Position numbers and translations under genes: made by a program
Shown: piece by piece, positions 25,139-33,654 of the stretch
Layout of the letters: every line of letters begins with the position of its first letter
Numbering within the stretch: position 1 is the first letter of the stretch
Notes under the pieces: generated by a model
Databases searched by the model: none
Seen by the model: the letters and a program-made list of their open reading frames with translations, nothing else
What the model was told of the DNA's origin: nothing
NCBI RefSeq assembly: GCF_002025665.1
Contig: NZ_CP018786.1
Coordinates: 186,001-250,000, forward strand
Reading direction: 5' to 3'
DNA length: 64,000 nucleotides
Source: Chryseobacterium indologenes
Lineage (GTDB): Bacteria > Bacteroidota > Bacteroidia > Flavobacteriales > Weeksellaceae

Positions 25139-26071
25139 ATGAAGCAAATTTTCTATTTTATTTTACTAATCGCAGGTTTTTCCTCAATACATTCCTGCAA
25201 AGACATGCTGGATGAGGATGGAAATCCATTGTTGGATCTTAACAATACAGGAGGCTTAAGCGGTCCCAGAGCATTATACAGAGAAATTACAGATAAAGAT
25301 ACTATCGCAGAATATCAGTACAGCGGGCTTCTTGTGACTAAAGTAATCACAGACAGTGCTTCCATCACTGATATTATGTACAGTGGTGATAAAATCAGCC
25401 AGATTAATTTCAATGGTTTCCTTGATCTAGATGGAAACGGAAAACTGGATAAAGACAGTGTATCATACACTCAATTGTTCACTTATGCAAACAATAACAA
25501 ACTGCAGCTGATTTCTGAAAGTCGTTCAATTTTCAGAAGGCCTCCGCCAGTACCACCGGCAACTACTCCCGGACCACAGACATTACTGAAAAAAGAGAAA
25601 ACTGCTTATCAGGTTAAATACAGTACTGCTACAGGAAAACTGGATTCAATCATTATGAGAAACGGACCGGATGTTCCAGGAGCTCCGCTTAACTTCACAG
25701 ATTATTCTAAAACAGGTTATACCTATGTAGGAGACAATGTATCTAAAGTAGTAAGATACTATGGAACAATGACTGGTGGATCGTTTGGTGCTGTTACCGG
25801 AAAATATAGCTACGAATACTATGCTTATGATGACCAGGTAAGCCCATTCACATTGCTGCCACACGTATATAAAATTTCAAGATTATTATCTACGGTAATT
25901 AATGATAAAGAAAGTCTTATCTTATCTCCAAACAACCCTAAGAGATGGTCGGTAACAGATCTTACACCACCCATCCCAACACCGATAGTGAAGAGTACTA
26001 ATTACGTTTATGATCCTCAGACTTACATGACAAAAGGATATGGCGTTAATTACATCTATAAACCACAATAG
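25139..26071 (+). CDS. Lipoprotein of unknown function, paralogue of the previous gene
   Basis: 310 residues. SPII signal (FILLIAGFSSIHSCKDM; Cys near 20). An acidic stretch after the Cys (KDMLDEDGNP) resembles the Bacteroidota surface-lipoprotein export signal. YD-like strand pairs (YEYYAYDDQVSPFTLLPHVYKISR, LSPNNPKRW, YVYDPQTYMTKG) align with the 24164-25039 protein. A proline-rich loop (RRPPPVPPATTPGP, about 138-152) is unique to this copy. Separately promoted, and followed by a strong terminator. Confidence 0.75.
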   Translation: MKQIFYFILLIAGFSSIHSCKDMLDEDGNPLLDLNNTGGLSGPRALYREITDKDTIAEYQYSGLLVTKVITDSASITDIMYSGDKISQINFNGFLDLDGNGKLDKDSVSYTQLFTYANNNKLQLISESRSIFRRPPPVPPATTPGPQTLLKKEKTAYQVKYSTATGKLDSIIMRNGPDVPGAPLNFTDYSKTGYTYVGDNVSKVVRYYGTMTGGSFGAVTGKYSYEYYAYDDQVSPFTLLPHVYKISRLLSTVINDKESLILSPNNPKRWSVTDLTPPIPTPIVKSTNYVYDPQTYMTKGYGVNYIYKPQ

Positions 26072-26092
26072 AAGATTTTTTTAACAATATTC

Positions 26093-26130
26093 AAACTCAA
26101 TCTTTCCTAAGATTGAGTTTTTTATTTTTT
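26093..26130 (+). terminator. Rho-independent terminator of the second lipoprotein gene
   Basis: Perfect 12-bp stem (26093-26104 with 26109-26120), four-base loop and a long T-rich run. The right arm also contains the -33 TTG (26113-26115) of the pth promoter. Confidence 0.93.
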
Positions 26131-26144
26131 ATCCCTTAATTTTG
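26113..26144 (+). promoter_or_regulatory. Promoter of pth (-33 TTG, -7 TAATTTTG)
   Basis: TTG at 26113-26115 and TAATTTTG at 26137-26144 with 21 bases between, matching the Bacteroidota consensus. The -33 element lies inside the upstream terminator stem. The start codon follows 13 bases later. Confidence 0.65.
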
Positions 26145-26157
26145 CAAAAAATTTCTG

Positions 26158-26721
26158 ATGAAATATTTAATTGTCGGGCTTGGTAATAAAGGCTCAGAAT
26201 ATGAAAATACACGACATAATATAGGTTTTAAAGTAGCTGAAAAAATAGCTGAAACTCTCGAAGTATCATTCAATACCTCCAACTTTGGCTGGCTGGCTGA
26301 AGGAAAGCACAAGGGCAGAAAAGTTTTTGTTCTTAAACCGGATACTTACATGAACCTTTCTGGTAATGCAGTGAAATACTGGATGCAGAAGGAAAATATT
26401 CCCTTGGAAAATGTACTGATTGTTACCGATGATCTGGCTTTACCTTTCGGAACTTTAAGAATGAAAGGAAAGGGCTCTGATGCGGGGCATAACGGACTTA
26501 AAAATATCAATGAAGTATTGCAGACTCAGAACTATGCAAGGCTGCGTTTTGGCATCTCTGCTGATTTTTCTGCCGGAAGACAGGTAGATTATGTTCTTGG
26601 AACGTGGAATGAAGAAGAAACAGAAAAACTTTCGGAGAGAATTGAAACTTTTTCCAAGGCAAGTCTTTCTTTCGTATTTGCTGGATTGAATAATACAATG
26701 TCTGCATTTAACGGGAAATAA
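26158..26721 (+). CDS. pth: Peptidyl-tRNA hydrolase
   Basis: 187 residues, standard length. It frees tRNAs from prematurely released peptidyl-tRNA. Family residues are visible: [18 protein letters not shown] near the N-terminus (catalytic His20 in TRHN, substrate-binding Asn10), [23 protein letters not shown] (the Asp that orients the His, about 92) and GHNGLKNI (Asn near 113). ATG at 26158 with a good promoter 13 bases upstream. Single-gene unit, convergent with the zinc-ribbon membrane protein gene; a shared hairpin separates them. Confidence 0.97.
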   Translation: MKYLIVGLGNKGSEYENTRHNIGFKVAEKIAETLEVSFNTSNFGWLAEGKHKGRKVFVLKPDTYMNLSGNAVKYWMQKENIPLENVLIVTDDLALPFGTLRMKGKGSDAGHNGLKNINEVLQTQNYARLRFGISADFSAGRQVDYVLGTWNEEETEKLSERIETFSKASLSFVFAGLNNTMSAFNGK

Positions 26722-26773
26722 TTTCTAATTAGGATAAAGAAGCTCTGAAATTAAAATATAGTTTATCATATTG

Positions 26774-26812
26774 AATGACTGCCTTATTATTGAGGCAGTC
26801 ATTTATTTATGT
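26774..26812. terminator. Terminator between convergent genes pth and the zinc-ribbon membrane protein
   Basis: Perfect 11-bp stem (26774-26784 with 26793-26803) and an eight-base loop. T-rich bases follow on the plus strand and AT-rich bases on the minus side, so it may serve both genes. Confidence 0.8.
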
Positions 26813-26816
26813 ACTT

Positions 26817-27743
26817 CTAAAATTTTTCTGCTGGTTTTATAATTAATTTATCATCTTTCCTGATAAACAATATCCATATCCAAGGAATAAATGATAATAA
26901 ATAGGATAGAATAATGTTCTCCATAAATATTTCATTTGCTGCAGGGTTTGTTTGAAACTCAGATATCGCCTGATTAATTGTAAGCCCTTGTTTTACCAAT
27001 AAAGCAATTACAGTGATAACATTGGCTATAAATATGCTTACAATATTTGTGAAGAAGATAATATATCTTGTCAGTTTTCCACGAAATCCTTTGAAATAAT
27101 CATAGCCTAAAAAACCAAGAAGTGCAATAACAAATGCCATTCCTGAGGAAATACCTCCTAAATATACAGCAAGTAAGACCCAAAGTATAATGGCAGGAAT
27201 TGAAAAAAGAATGGCTCCTAAAAATCCTGCCAGATAATTTTTCTCTTTTGAAATTCTTGTCTTTTCAATTTCATAGAATTTATCATCTGTCTGTTTAAAA
27301 CAATGATCACAAAGGAGTACACCAGTATGGTTAAGGTCGTAATAGTGAATACCTTCATTTGTTTCACAGCTATGACAATGGTTTTGTTCTGGTATGTTCA
27401 GTTTTTTTAGTAGATCAGCCATAAAGTCAAACAGTGTATAAACAGTTCTGATTTTAGTAGGCATTATATTTTCAGTGAATTTGAAAAAAATAGTATTTTC
27501 TCTAATTTCAAAGAGGGTAAATCTTAATCTTTTTCTGTTTCCTGTTAACTCTGTTTTGATTTGTTGCCTTTGTTCCTCGGTTAAATTGCCGGTTGTTACT
27601 GAAACATATTTGTATTGAGGAGTATGTATTATACTTGCGTCTGAAACATTGAAAAAATAGCCTTTGTAAAGTCCGAATACCTTATGATTTGTTTTATGCC
27701 ATCCAAGGTCTCTGCCTATTTTTTTTGCTTTGGGAAAAATCAT
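26817..27743 (-). CDS. Membrane protein with a CxxC...CxxC zinc-ribbon-like motif
   Basis: 308 residues. The N-terminal half is soluble (about 1-165) and carries CHSC (about 119-122) and CDHC (about 141-144) separated by about 20 residues, the spacing of a zinc ribbon. The C-terminal half has four predicted membrane helices (roughly 170-192, 194-212, 224-248 and 280-300). The soluble part begins AKKIGRDLGWHKTNHKVFGLYKGYFFNV. I do not recognise a family; the layout suggests an inner-membrane protein with a metal-binding cytoplasmic domain. ATG at 27743. It is monocistronic, with 240 AT-rich bases upstream. Confidence 0.75.
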   Translation of the reverse strand: MIFPKAKKIGRDLGWHKTNHKVFGLYKGYFFNVSDASIIHTPQYKYVSVTTGNLTEEQRQQIKTELTGNRKRLRFTLFEIRENTIFFKFTENIMPTKIRTVYTLFDFMADLLKKLNIPEQNHCHSCETNEGIHYYDLNHTGVLLCDHCFKQTDDKFYEIEKTRISKEKNYLAGFLGAILFSIPAIILWVLLAVYLGGISSGMAFVIALLGFLGYDYFKGFRGKLTRYIIFFTNIVSIFIANVITVIALLVKQGLTINQAISEFQTNPAANEIFMENIILSYLLSFIPWIWILFIRKDDKLIIKPAEKF

Positions 27744-27911
27744 ACTTTTTTGAGTTTGTAGTTATGGTTTGTGAGAGTGTTTTCTCAGCGGCACTGAATT
27801 TATAATTATTTTTCGATAATGAAAGCAAACCATTTTAAAATTGAAATATATTGCTGTTTAAGCCAGTTCAAGATAGGTTTATAATTATCTTATTTTATGA
27901 TGTATATATAA

Positions 27912-27946
27912 TAAAAAATAAATGCCACCGGATTCCGATGGCATTT
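27912..27946 (-). terminator. Rho-independent terminator of the carbonic anhydrase/SulP cluster
   Basis: 12-bp stem with one mismatch (27920-27931 with 27935-27946) and a three-base loop. The A-rich left flank gives T's on the minus strand. It lies 38 bases after the stop of the 27984-28619 gene. Confidence 0.88.
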
Positions 27947-27983
27947 TCTGTAAATTATAATTGAAATGTAATGAAGTTACTTC

Positions 27984-28619
27984 TTATAACCAGGTTACTG
28001 CACCTGTCTCAACATCATAATTTGCTCCAACAATTTTAATTTTACCCTCTGCTTCAAGATTTTTAAGTGTTGAACTTTGCTTACGGATATCTTCAATCGC
28101 ACTTTTTACGTTTTGATGATTAAGCCTTTCCAGAAGTGAGCTGTTTTTTGATGAGCGTTCTTCGTTCTCTTCAATGATCTCATTGATGATAGGGTTGAAA
28201 TGATTGATAAGATGGTTCAGGTTATCCATTCCCAGCCCTTCAATTTGTGCCGCGTCAAGACCTCCTTTCAAAGCTCCGCATTTCGTGTGTCCTAGCACTA
28301 CGATAAGCTTAGAACCGGCAACGTTACAACCGAATTCCATAGACCCTAAAATGTCTTGATTAACAAAATTACCAGCAATTCTAATACTGAATACATCTCC
28401 TAATCCCTGATCAAAGATAAGCTCTGCAGAAGTACGGCTGTCTATACAGCTTAAAACTACTGCAAAAGGCCATTGTCCTTCGCGGGTAGCATTCACTTGC
28501 TCAAGAAGGTCTCTGTTTGCCTTAAGGTTATTTACAAATCTCTGGTTTCCCTCTTTTAAGAATTCTAATGCTTTCTCAGGAGTAATAGTTGACTGTGTTT
28601 CGTATGTATGTGCTTTCAT
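27984..28619 (-). CDS. Beta-class carbonic anhydrase
   Basis: 211 residues. It interconverts CO2 and bicarbonate with a zinc ion. Ligand motifs are SCIDSRT (Cys and Asp, about 57-62) and GHTKCGALKG (His and Cys, about 106-115), the C-x-D-x-R and H-x-x-C pattern of beta-carbonic anhydrases. The 30-residue N-terminal extension (PEKALEFLKEGNQRFVNNLK) is characteristic of the subgroup found next to SulP transporters. It lies 51 bases downstream of the SulP gene, probably same transcript, suggesting coupling of bicarbonate transport and hydration. Confidence 0.94.
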   Translation of the reverse strand: MKAHTYETQSTITPEKALEFLKEGNQRFVNNLKANRDLLEQVNATREGQWPFAVVLSCIDSRTSAELIFDQGLGDVFSIRIAGNFVNQDILGSMEFGCNVAGSKLIVVLGHTKCGALKGGLDAAQIEGLGMDNLNHLINHFNPIINEIIEENEERSSKNSSLLERLNHQNVKSAIEDIRKQSSTLKNLEAEGKIKIVGANYDVETGAVTWL

Positions 28620-28670
28620 ATTTTTATTGTTTTCGAATTTAAAGTTAAAAAAATTAATTAATTATTGGGA

Positions 28671-30263
28671 TTACATAGCTCTTTTGTGAGTAACCAAAAT
28701 ATGGGAATCCTCACTTCTTTCGTAATCTCTGTATGAAGTTTTAAAACCTATAAGCTCTACATTGATATCCTGTTCCTTTGCACGGATATTGGCAAAGTCC
28801 TGAATCATTTCCAATACATCGGTGGCAATGTAGGAAGTGCTTTTCGCATCAATAATGACTGTAGAGTTGGGTTTTATATTTTTAAGTGTTTTTTTGATGG
28901 CTGCCTTATTTAAAAATGATACTTCTTCAGCCAGCTTGATATTGATCCCATCAGCGTCATCCAGCCTTTCTCTGCTTAAATAGTAAGCTCTTTTCATATT
29001 TCCCTGAAGGATATAGAAAACGGAGATGGTAAGACCAATTCCTACACCTTTTAACAGGTCTGTTGCCACTACAGCTACCACGGTTGCTACAAACGGTATA
29101 AACTGGAATTTTCCCAAGTGCCAGAAATGTTTGAATGTAGCTGGCTTTGCCAATTTATATCCCACTAAAATTAATACCGCAGCTAATGTTGCTAATGGAA
29201 TTAAATTTAAAATAACAGGAATTGAAAGCACACAGATCAATAAAAAGACTCCATGAATAATAGAGGAAATTTTAGAGGTTGCTCCGGCATTGGCATTGGC
29301 AGAACTTCTTACCACTACAGAAGTCATCGGAAGACCACCAATAAATGAACTGATAAGGTTTCCTATTCCCTGAGCTTTAAGTTCAAGATTGGTATCTGTA
29401 ATTCTTCTCTGTCTGTCTAAACGGTCCGAAGCTTCAATACAAAGTAACGTTTCAATAGAAGCTACAATGGCAATCGTTGCTCCTACAATCCATACTTTAG
29501 GATTGGTGAATCCATTAAAGTCCGGAGTTGTAATCAGGTTTTTAAAATCATCAAAAGTCTGCGGAACCGGTAAAGAAACCAAATGCTGGGTTTCGATAGC
29601 CAGAGAACTTCCGGACATCTTAAAGAGTTGATTCAAAAGGATACTTACAATTACTGCCACCAATGCTCCCGGAAGCATTTTCATCCTTTTCAGTACGTGG
29701 ATTTTGTCCCATGCAATAAGGATGGCTACAGAAATTAAAGTAATAACAATGGCTCCCGGATGAATAGCTCCGAATAATTCTGTAAAATATCCGAAATTCA
29801 GGCCGTTATCAAAAATAGATTCGTGACCTTCATAATCTTTATCAAATCCTAATGCATGTGGAATCTGTTTTAAAATAATAATGATTCCTATGGCTGCCAG
29901 CATTCCTTCAATGACGTTATTCGGGAAATAGTTGGAAATACTTCCGGCTCTTACAAACCCTAAAACCAATTGAATAAGTCCTGCAATAATCCCTGCGCAA
30001 AGGAAAAGTTCGAATGCGCCAAGATCTGTTATTGCTGTTAAAACGATAGCTGTCAGACCCGCTGCAGGTCCTGATACTGAAATATTTGAATTACTGATTG
30101 TTCCTACTACCAGGCCGCCTACGATACCGGAAATAATACCGGATAATGGGGGAGCACCTGATGCTAAAGCAATTCCTAAACACAACGGAAGTGCTACTAA
30201 AAATACCACGAGTCCTGAAGGAAAATTTTCCTTGATTCCTCCTATTAATGATGTCTTTTTCAT
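28671..30263 (-). CDS. SulP family inorganic anion transporter (possible bicarbonate transporter)
   Basis: 530 residues. About 10-14 membrane helices (FPSGLVVFLVALPLCLGIALASGAPPLSGI near the N-terminus is the SulP signature region; GLPMTSVVVRSSANANAGATSKISSIIHG is the conserved central loop), then a C-terminal STAS domain (about 440-525; NSTVIIDAKSTSYIATDVLEMI). SulP proteins move sulfate, bicarbonate or chloride across the inner membrane. Being flanked by two beta-carbonic anhydrases suggests bicarbonate (BicA-like) or HCO3-/anion exchange rather than sulfate, but this is inferred from context only. Confidence 0.9.
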   Translation of the reverse strand: MKKTSLIGGIKENFPSGLVVFLVALPLCLGIALASGAPPLSGIISGIVGGLVVGTISNSNISVSGPAAGLTAIVLTAITDLGAFELFLCAGIIAGLIQLVLGFVRAGSISNYFPNNVIEGMLAAIGIIIILKQIPHALGFDKDYEGHESIFDNGLNFGYFTELFGAIHPGAIVITLISVAILIAWDKIHVLKRMKMLPGALVAVIVSILLNQLFKMSGSSLAIETQHLVSLPVPQTFDDFKNLITTPDFNGFTNPKVWIVGATIAIVASIETLLCIEASDRLDRQRRITDTNLELKAQGIGNLISSFIGGLPMTSVVVRSSANANAGATSKISSIIHGVFLLICVLSIPVILNLIPLATLAAVLILVGYKLAKPATFKHFWHLGKFQFIPFVATVVAVVATDLLKGVGIGLTISVFYILQGNMKRAYYLSRERLDDADGINIKLAEEVSFLNKAAIKKTLKNIKPNSTVIIDAKSTSYIATDVLEMIQDFANIRAKEQDINVELIGFKTSYRDYERSEDSHILVTHKRAM

Positions 30264-30408
30264 AATGTGAAGCTGTAAGGTATAACCGGCTTATCTGTTT
30301 TTAGATAAGTCTATTATAAAAAGTTGAAAAAAATAATTTTTAAAGTACATGCGTATCCGATATCAAAAATGATATGGAAATAGTATCAAAAAAATCTAAC
30401 TATAGGAG

Positions 30409-30708
30409 TTACGCTTCCGGAGGAGGAGAAAATATAGTAAGTAAAGGTGAAAGATGAAAAGAATCATCAATCAGAACAAAAGACACGCCCTGAACATCAG
30501 GTTCGGAAAACTTCAGATAATCGAATACATCTAAAGGTTTCGGAATCGTCTTTTCGTAAACAATGAATGAGGATGGGTGAGAATGTGGCTCTTCTTCATT
30601 GATTATTATATTCGTTCTCGCAATATCCCAGCCTGCAACTGCAGCAATGCCTGGCAGCGCTGTGAAATTGAGAAAAAACGTTAATACAATAATACTCCAG
30701 AATTTCAT
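30409..30708 (-). CDS. Small exported protein with an HSH motif, between carbonic anhydrase and SulP genes
   Basis: 99 residues. The N-terminus looks like a signal peptide (about 1-23; WSIIVLTFFLNFTALPGIAAVA). The mature part has NEEEPHSHPSSF (His-Ser-His, about 40-47), then FIVYEKTIPKPLDVFDYLKFSEPD and an acidic/Pro end (FSPPPEA). It lies 21 bases after the upstream carbonic anhydrase and 145 bases before SulP, all on one strand. I do not recognise the family; the acidic-His stretch could bind a metal such as zinc, which is only a guess. Codon use is like its neighbours, so it looks like a real gene. Confidence 0.6.
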   Translation of the reverse strand: MKFWSIIVLTFFLNFTALPGIAAVAGWDIARTNIIINEEEPHSHPSSFIVYEKTIPKPLDVFDYLKFSEPDVQGVSFVLIDDSFHLSPLLTIFSPPPEA

Positions 30709-30729
30709 TTTACCTTCTTTTTAGAAAAA

Positions 30730-31398
30730 CTACTTGGTCTTTCTGCTCATTACCCAATCAGAACCTGTAAGATTATAAATCTTTTGGATGTCTTTTAAGA
30801 TTTTCTCAAAATCAATCTCCAGATCAATGATTTTACCTGTTCTAAGGTCAAATACCCAGCCGTGAACAATAGGATACTCTTCTAAAATGTATCTTTCCTG
30901 TACACAGGCCATTTTGATGACGTTGATGCACTGCTCCTGAACATTAAGTTCTACAAGTCTGTCATAACGCTTGTTTTCGTCCTGAATAGAATCCAGTTCT
31001 GCCTGATGTAATCTGTAAACATCACGGATGGTTCTCAGCCATGGATTCAATAATCCCAGATCCTGAGGAGTCATCGCTGCTTTTACACCACCACAGTTGT
31101 AATGTCCACAAACAATAATGTGTTTTACTTTCAGATGTTCTACAGCGTATTGAATAACTGCTGTGGAACTCATATCTAAAGTATTAACCACATTGGCAAT
31201 GTTTCTGTAAACAAACACCTCTCCAGGTTTGGCTCCCATCAATTCTTCTGCGGTAGCTCTGCTATCTGAACATCCTATATAAAGATAGTCCGGATGCTGA
31301 GTTTTGGCAAGTTCATGGAAGAAATTTGGATCTTCAGCTACTTTGGACTCTACCCATTTTTTATTGTTTTCGAAAATAACCTCGTACGATTGTGACAT
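30730..31398 (-). CDS. can: Beta-class carbonic anhydrase (Can-like)
   Basis: 222 residues, close to E. coli Can (220). Zinc-binding motifs are GCSDSRAT (about 42-49) and GHYNCGGVKAAM (about 97-108), with VYRNIANVV (about 62-70) and GLLNPWLRTIRDVYRLH (about 116-132) typical of the Can subgroup; ERYILEEYPIVHGWVFDLRTG near the C-terminus fits too. It makes bicarbonate for carboxylases. It is probably the first gene of the operon with the 99-residue protein, SulP and the second carbonic anhydrase. A TAnnTTTG-type box (TATTTTTG on the minus strand, 31471-31478) lies about 72 bases upstream. Confidence 0.94.
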   Translation of the reverse strand: MSQSYEVIFENNKKWVESKVAEDPNFFHELAKTQHPDYLYIGCSDSRATAEELMGAKPGEVFVYRNIANVVNTLDMSSTAVIQYAVEHLKVKHIIVCGHYNCGGVKAAMTPQDLGLLNPWLRTIRDVYRLHQAELDSIQDENKRYDRLVELNVQEQCINVIKMACVQERYILEEYPIVHGWVFDLRTGKIIDLEIDFEKILKDIQKIYNLTGSDWVMSRKTK

Positions 31399-31775
31399 AA
31401 TTTTAAAATTTATAATTATTTATTTCGTTTAAATTATTTCCAAAATCAATAGACCAAATCAATAATTGTGCAAAAATATACTTTTTGTTAAACAATTAAT
31501 CACTTTTAACAAAGTTTAATATTAAAATATGCTTAAAATCATATCTAATTTTCCGATATGCTTTGCCTTACCGTTATTGGAATCTATAAGGAAATCCAAA
31601 CGTTTAAAAAAACTAGGATAAAATTACGAAGTATAAATTAAAATTTGAGATTTGTGAATTAAAATATTCTTAATTATTTATCGGTTCATGAATGTATTGG
31701 ATTTGAGTTTAAAAAAAATCATCGAAATATATCAGAAAATGAATAATTTAAAGGTCTGATAAATCTATTCATTGA
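31399..31775. other. Divergent intergenic region of 377 bases
   Basis: Lies between can (minus) and the AraC-type gene (plus). It holds a -7-like box for can (31471-31478). No matching box was found for the AraC gene. The sequence is very AT-rich and no small ORF looks coding. Confidence 0.5.
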
Positions 31776-32903
31776 ATGTCTGATTTTGGGTTGCCATCTT
31801 TACCATCCTTATTTTATCTGGCAGGAGTTTTTATTGCCTGTTTTTCTTCTCTTTTGATTCTGGGGAAACGCAAAAAAATAAAGGCAGATTATGTACTGGC
31901 AGTTTGGTTTTTGATTATAGGAATACATCTTATATTATTTATGCTGTTTTTTTCCGGCAGCTATGTGAAGTATCCTTATTTTCTTGGTTTTGAAGTGATC
32001 TTTCCCTTTATTCACGGGCCAATGCTGTATGTATATGTTCTGTGTGTAACAGGAAGAAATCCTGGTGTGAAGACAGCGTTGCTGCATGGTATTCCTGTTC
32101 TGATGATCTGTATATTGTTATCTCCACTTCTGATGTTGTCTCCCTGGGATAAGCTTGCTTCTTATCAGAATGGGAATAACGGGTGTAAATCATTAAGTAA
32201 GGTCATTAAATATCTTATGATCTTATCAGGAATTGTATATGTTGTTCTAAGCCTTCTTGCTGTCAGGAAATATACGAAAGGAATATCCAGCCAATACTCA
32301 AATACTGAGAAAATTAATCTGAACTGGTTGTATTATCTTATTGCAGGTATCGCTTTCATATGGATTGCTGTCGTTATTAGAAATGATATTCTTATTTTTT
32401 CCATTGTTGTTCTATTTATTGTAGTGGCGGCTTACTTTGGAATCAGTCGGGTGGGGATTTTGGATCTGCCTGTTAGTATTGATATGACAGAGGATAAGGA
32501 ACATGATCATGAAATGGTAAAATATCAGAAAAATTCTCCGGGTGATGAGGCCATACAATCTATTTATGAAAAGCTCGTGTATAAAATGGAACACGAAAAA
32601 CTATATAAAGACCCGGAACTTAATCTGAATAATATTGCCAAAGTATTAGAGATTCACCCTAATGTATTGTCTCAGGTCATTAATTCTATGGAGCAGAAAA
32701 ATTTTTATGATTATATCAACAGACAGCGTATTGAAGAATTTAAACGGACTGTAATACTTCAGGAAAATCAAAAATATACGATTCTTTCATTGGCTTTTGA
32801 ATGTGGATTCAATTCTAAAACTTCTTTCAACAGAAATTTTAAAAAATACATGAATTGCTCGCCAACAGAATTTTTAAAAAGCCAAAGCATTCATATGGAA
32901 TGA
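31776..32903 (+). CDS. Membrane-anchored AraC family transcriptional regulator
   Basis: 375 residues. The first about 225 residues contain seven hydrophobic segments (FYLAGVFIACFSSLLILG, VWFLIIGIHLILFMLFFS, and so on), and the C-terminal about 270-372 is an AraC/XylS double helix-turn-helix (NLNNIAKVLEIHPNVLSQVINS; LSLAFECGFNSKTSFNRNFKKYMNCSPTEFLKS). This 7TM-AraC design is frequent in Bacteroidota and is thought to sense a membrane or extracellular cue; the ligand is unknown. ATG at 31776. It is divergent from the carbonic-anhydrase operon, which might be a target, or it may act on the next gene downstream. Confidence 0.88.
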   Translation: MSDFGLPSLPSLFYLAGVFIACFSSLLILGKRKKIKADYVLAVWFLIIGIHLILFMLFFSGSYVKYPYFLGFEVIFPFIHGPMLYVYVLCVTGRNPGVKTALLHGIPVLMICILLSPLLMLSPWDKLASYQNGNNGCKSLSKVIKYLMILSGIVYVVLSLLAVRKYTKGISSQYSNTEKINLNWLYYLIAGIAFIWIAVVIRNDILIFSIVVLFIVVAAYFGISRVGILDLPVSIDMTEDKEHDHEMVKYQKNSPGDEAIQSIYEKLVYKMEHEKLYKDPELNLNNIAKVLEIHPNVLSQVINSMEQKNFYDYINRQRIEEFKRTVILQENQKYTILSLAFECGFNSKTSFNRNFKKYMNCSPTEFLKSQSIHME

Positions 32904-33038
32904 TTTATTGTTGGTATTTCTGGTTGGTAATTTGTAAACGATTTATTACTAGTGATTTATAAATAGGTTCCACCTTTCATTTTGGAACAGTTGACACTTT
33001 TATAATGCTCATTTTTACAAAAAATTAAATTGACAACT

Positions 33039-33650
33039 ATGAAAAAGTTACTGTTTGTAATAATGGGTATTTTGGCATTACTTATCGGATTATATCCTTT
33101 TATTTACGCTTTTGTAGAACATAAATATACCTTTCTGGGTTCAAAATCATCAGAAGTTCTCCATAATGTTATCTGGAAATCTGCCTTTTTCTCTCATATT
33201 ATTTTTGGTGGGCTGGCACTTTTTATTGGCTGGTCTCAGTTTGGGAAATCATTCCGCAATAAAAATATCAGGGTGCATCGCATCATTGGGAAGCTCTATG
33301 TGATTGCAGTGGTTATTAGCTCTGTTTCGGCTGTTTATATGGGTTTTTATGCTAATGGCGGATTAATTTCATCGGCAGGGTTTATCAGTTTGGGATTAAT
33401 CTGGCTGGTGACCACTCTTGCAGCGGTTATACAGATCAGAAAAGGGAATGTCGGTAAACATCAGCAATTCATGACCTATAGTTATGCCTGCACCTTTGCT
33501 GCAGTGACACTGAGGCTATGGTATCCTCTGCTGACAAAGATTACTGGAGATGCTGAAAGCTCTTATATTGCAGTAGCATGGCTGTGTTGGATTCCCAATC
33601 TGCTAATGGCCTATTTTATTAATACAAAAACGGTTGCAATTTCAGAATAA
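33039..33650 (+). CDS. DUF2306-like integral membrane protein
   Basis: 203 residues from the ATG at 33039; a TTG frame three codons upstream is unlikely. Five or six membrane helices (LLFVIMGILALLIGLYPFIYAFV, FFSHIIFGGLALFIGWSQF, IAVVISSVSAVYMGFYA, and so on) with the conserved VHRIIGKLYV in the second loop and GNVGKHQQFMTYSYACTFAAVTLRLWYPLL later. These features match membrane proteins of the DUF2306 group, whose function is unknown. It converges on the phosphoethanolamine transferase gene with only four bases between the stops. Confidence 0.8.
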   Translation: MKKLLFVIMGILALLIGLYPFIYAFVEHKYTFLGSKSSEVLHNVIWKSAFFSHIIFGGLALFIGWSQFGKSFRNKNIRVHRIIGKLYVIAVVISSVSAVYMGFYANGGLISSAGFISLGLIWLVTTLAAVIQIRKGNVGKHQQFMTYSYACTFAAVTLRLWYPLLTKITGDAESSYIAVAWLCWIPNLLMAYFINTKTVAISE

Positions 33651-33654
33651 TATT

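Noticed and set aside
32985..33010. An E. coli-like -35 TTGACA before the DUF2306-like gene
   Set aside because: TTGACA is followed too closely by TATAAT-like bases, and Bacteroidota sigma factors use TAnnTTTG; none was found there.
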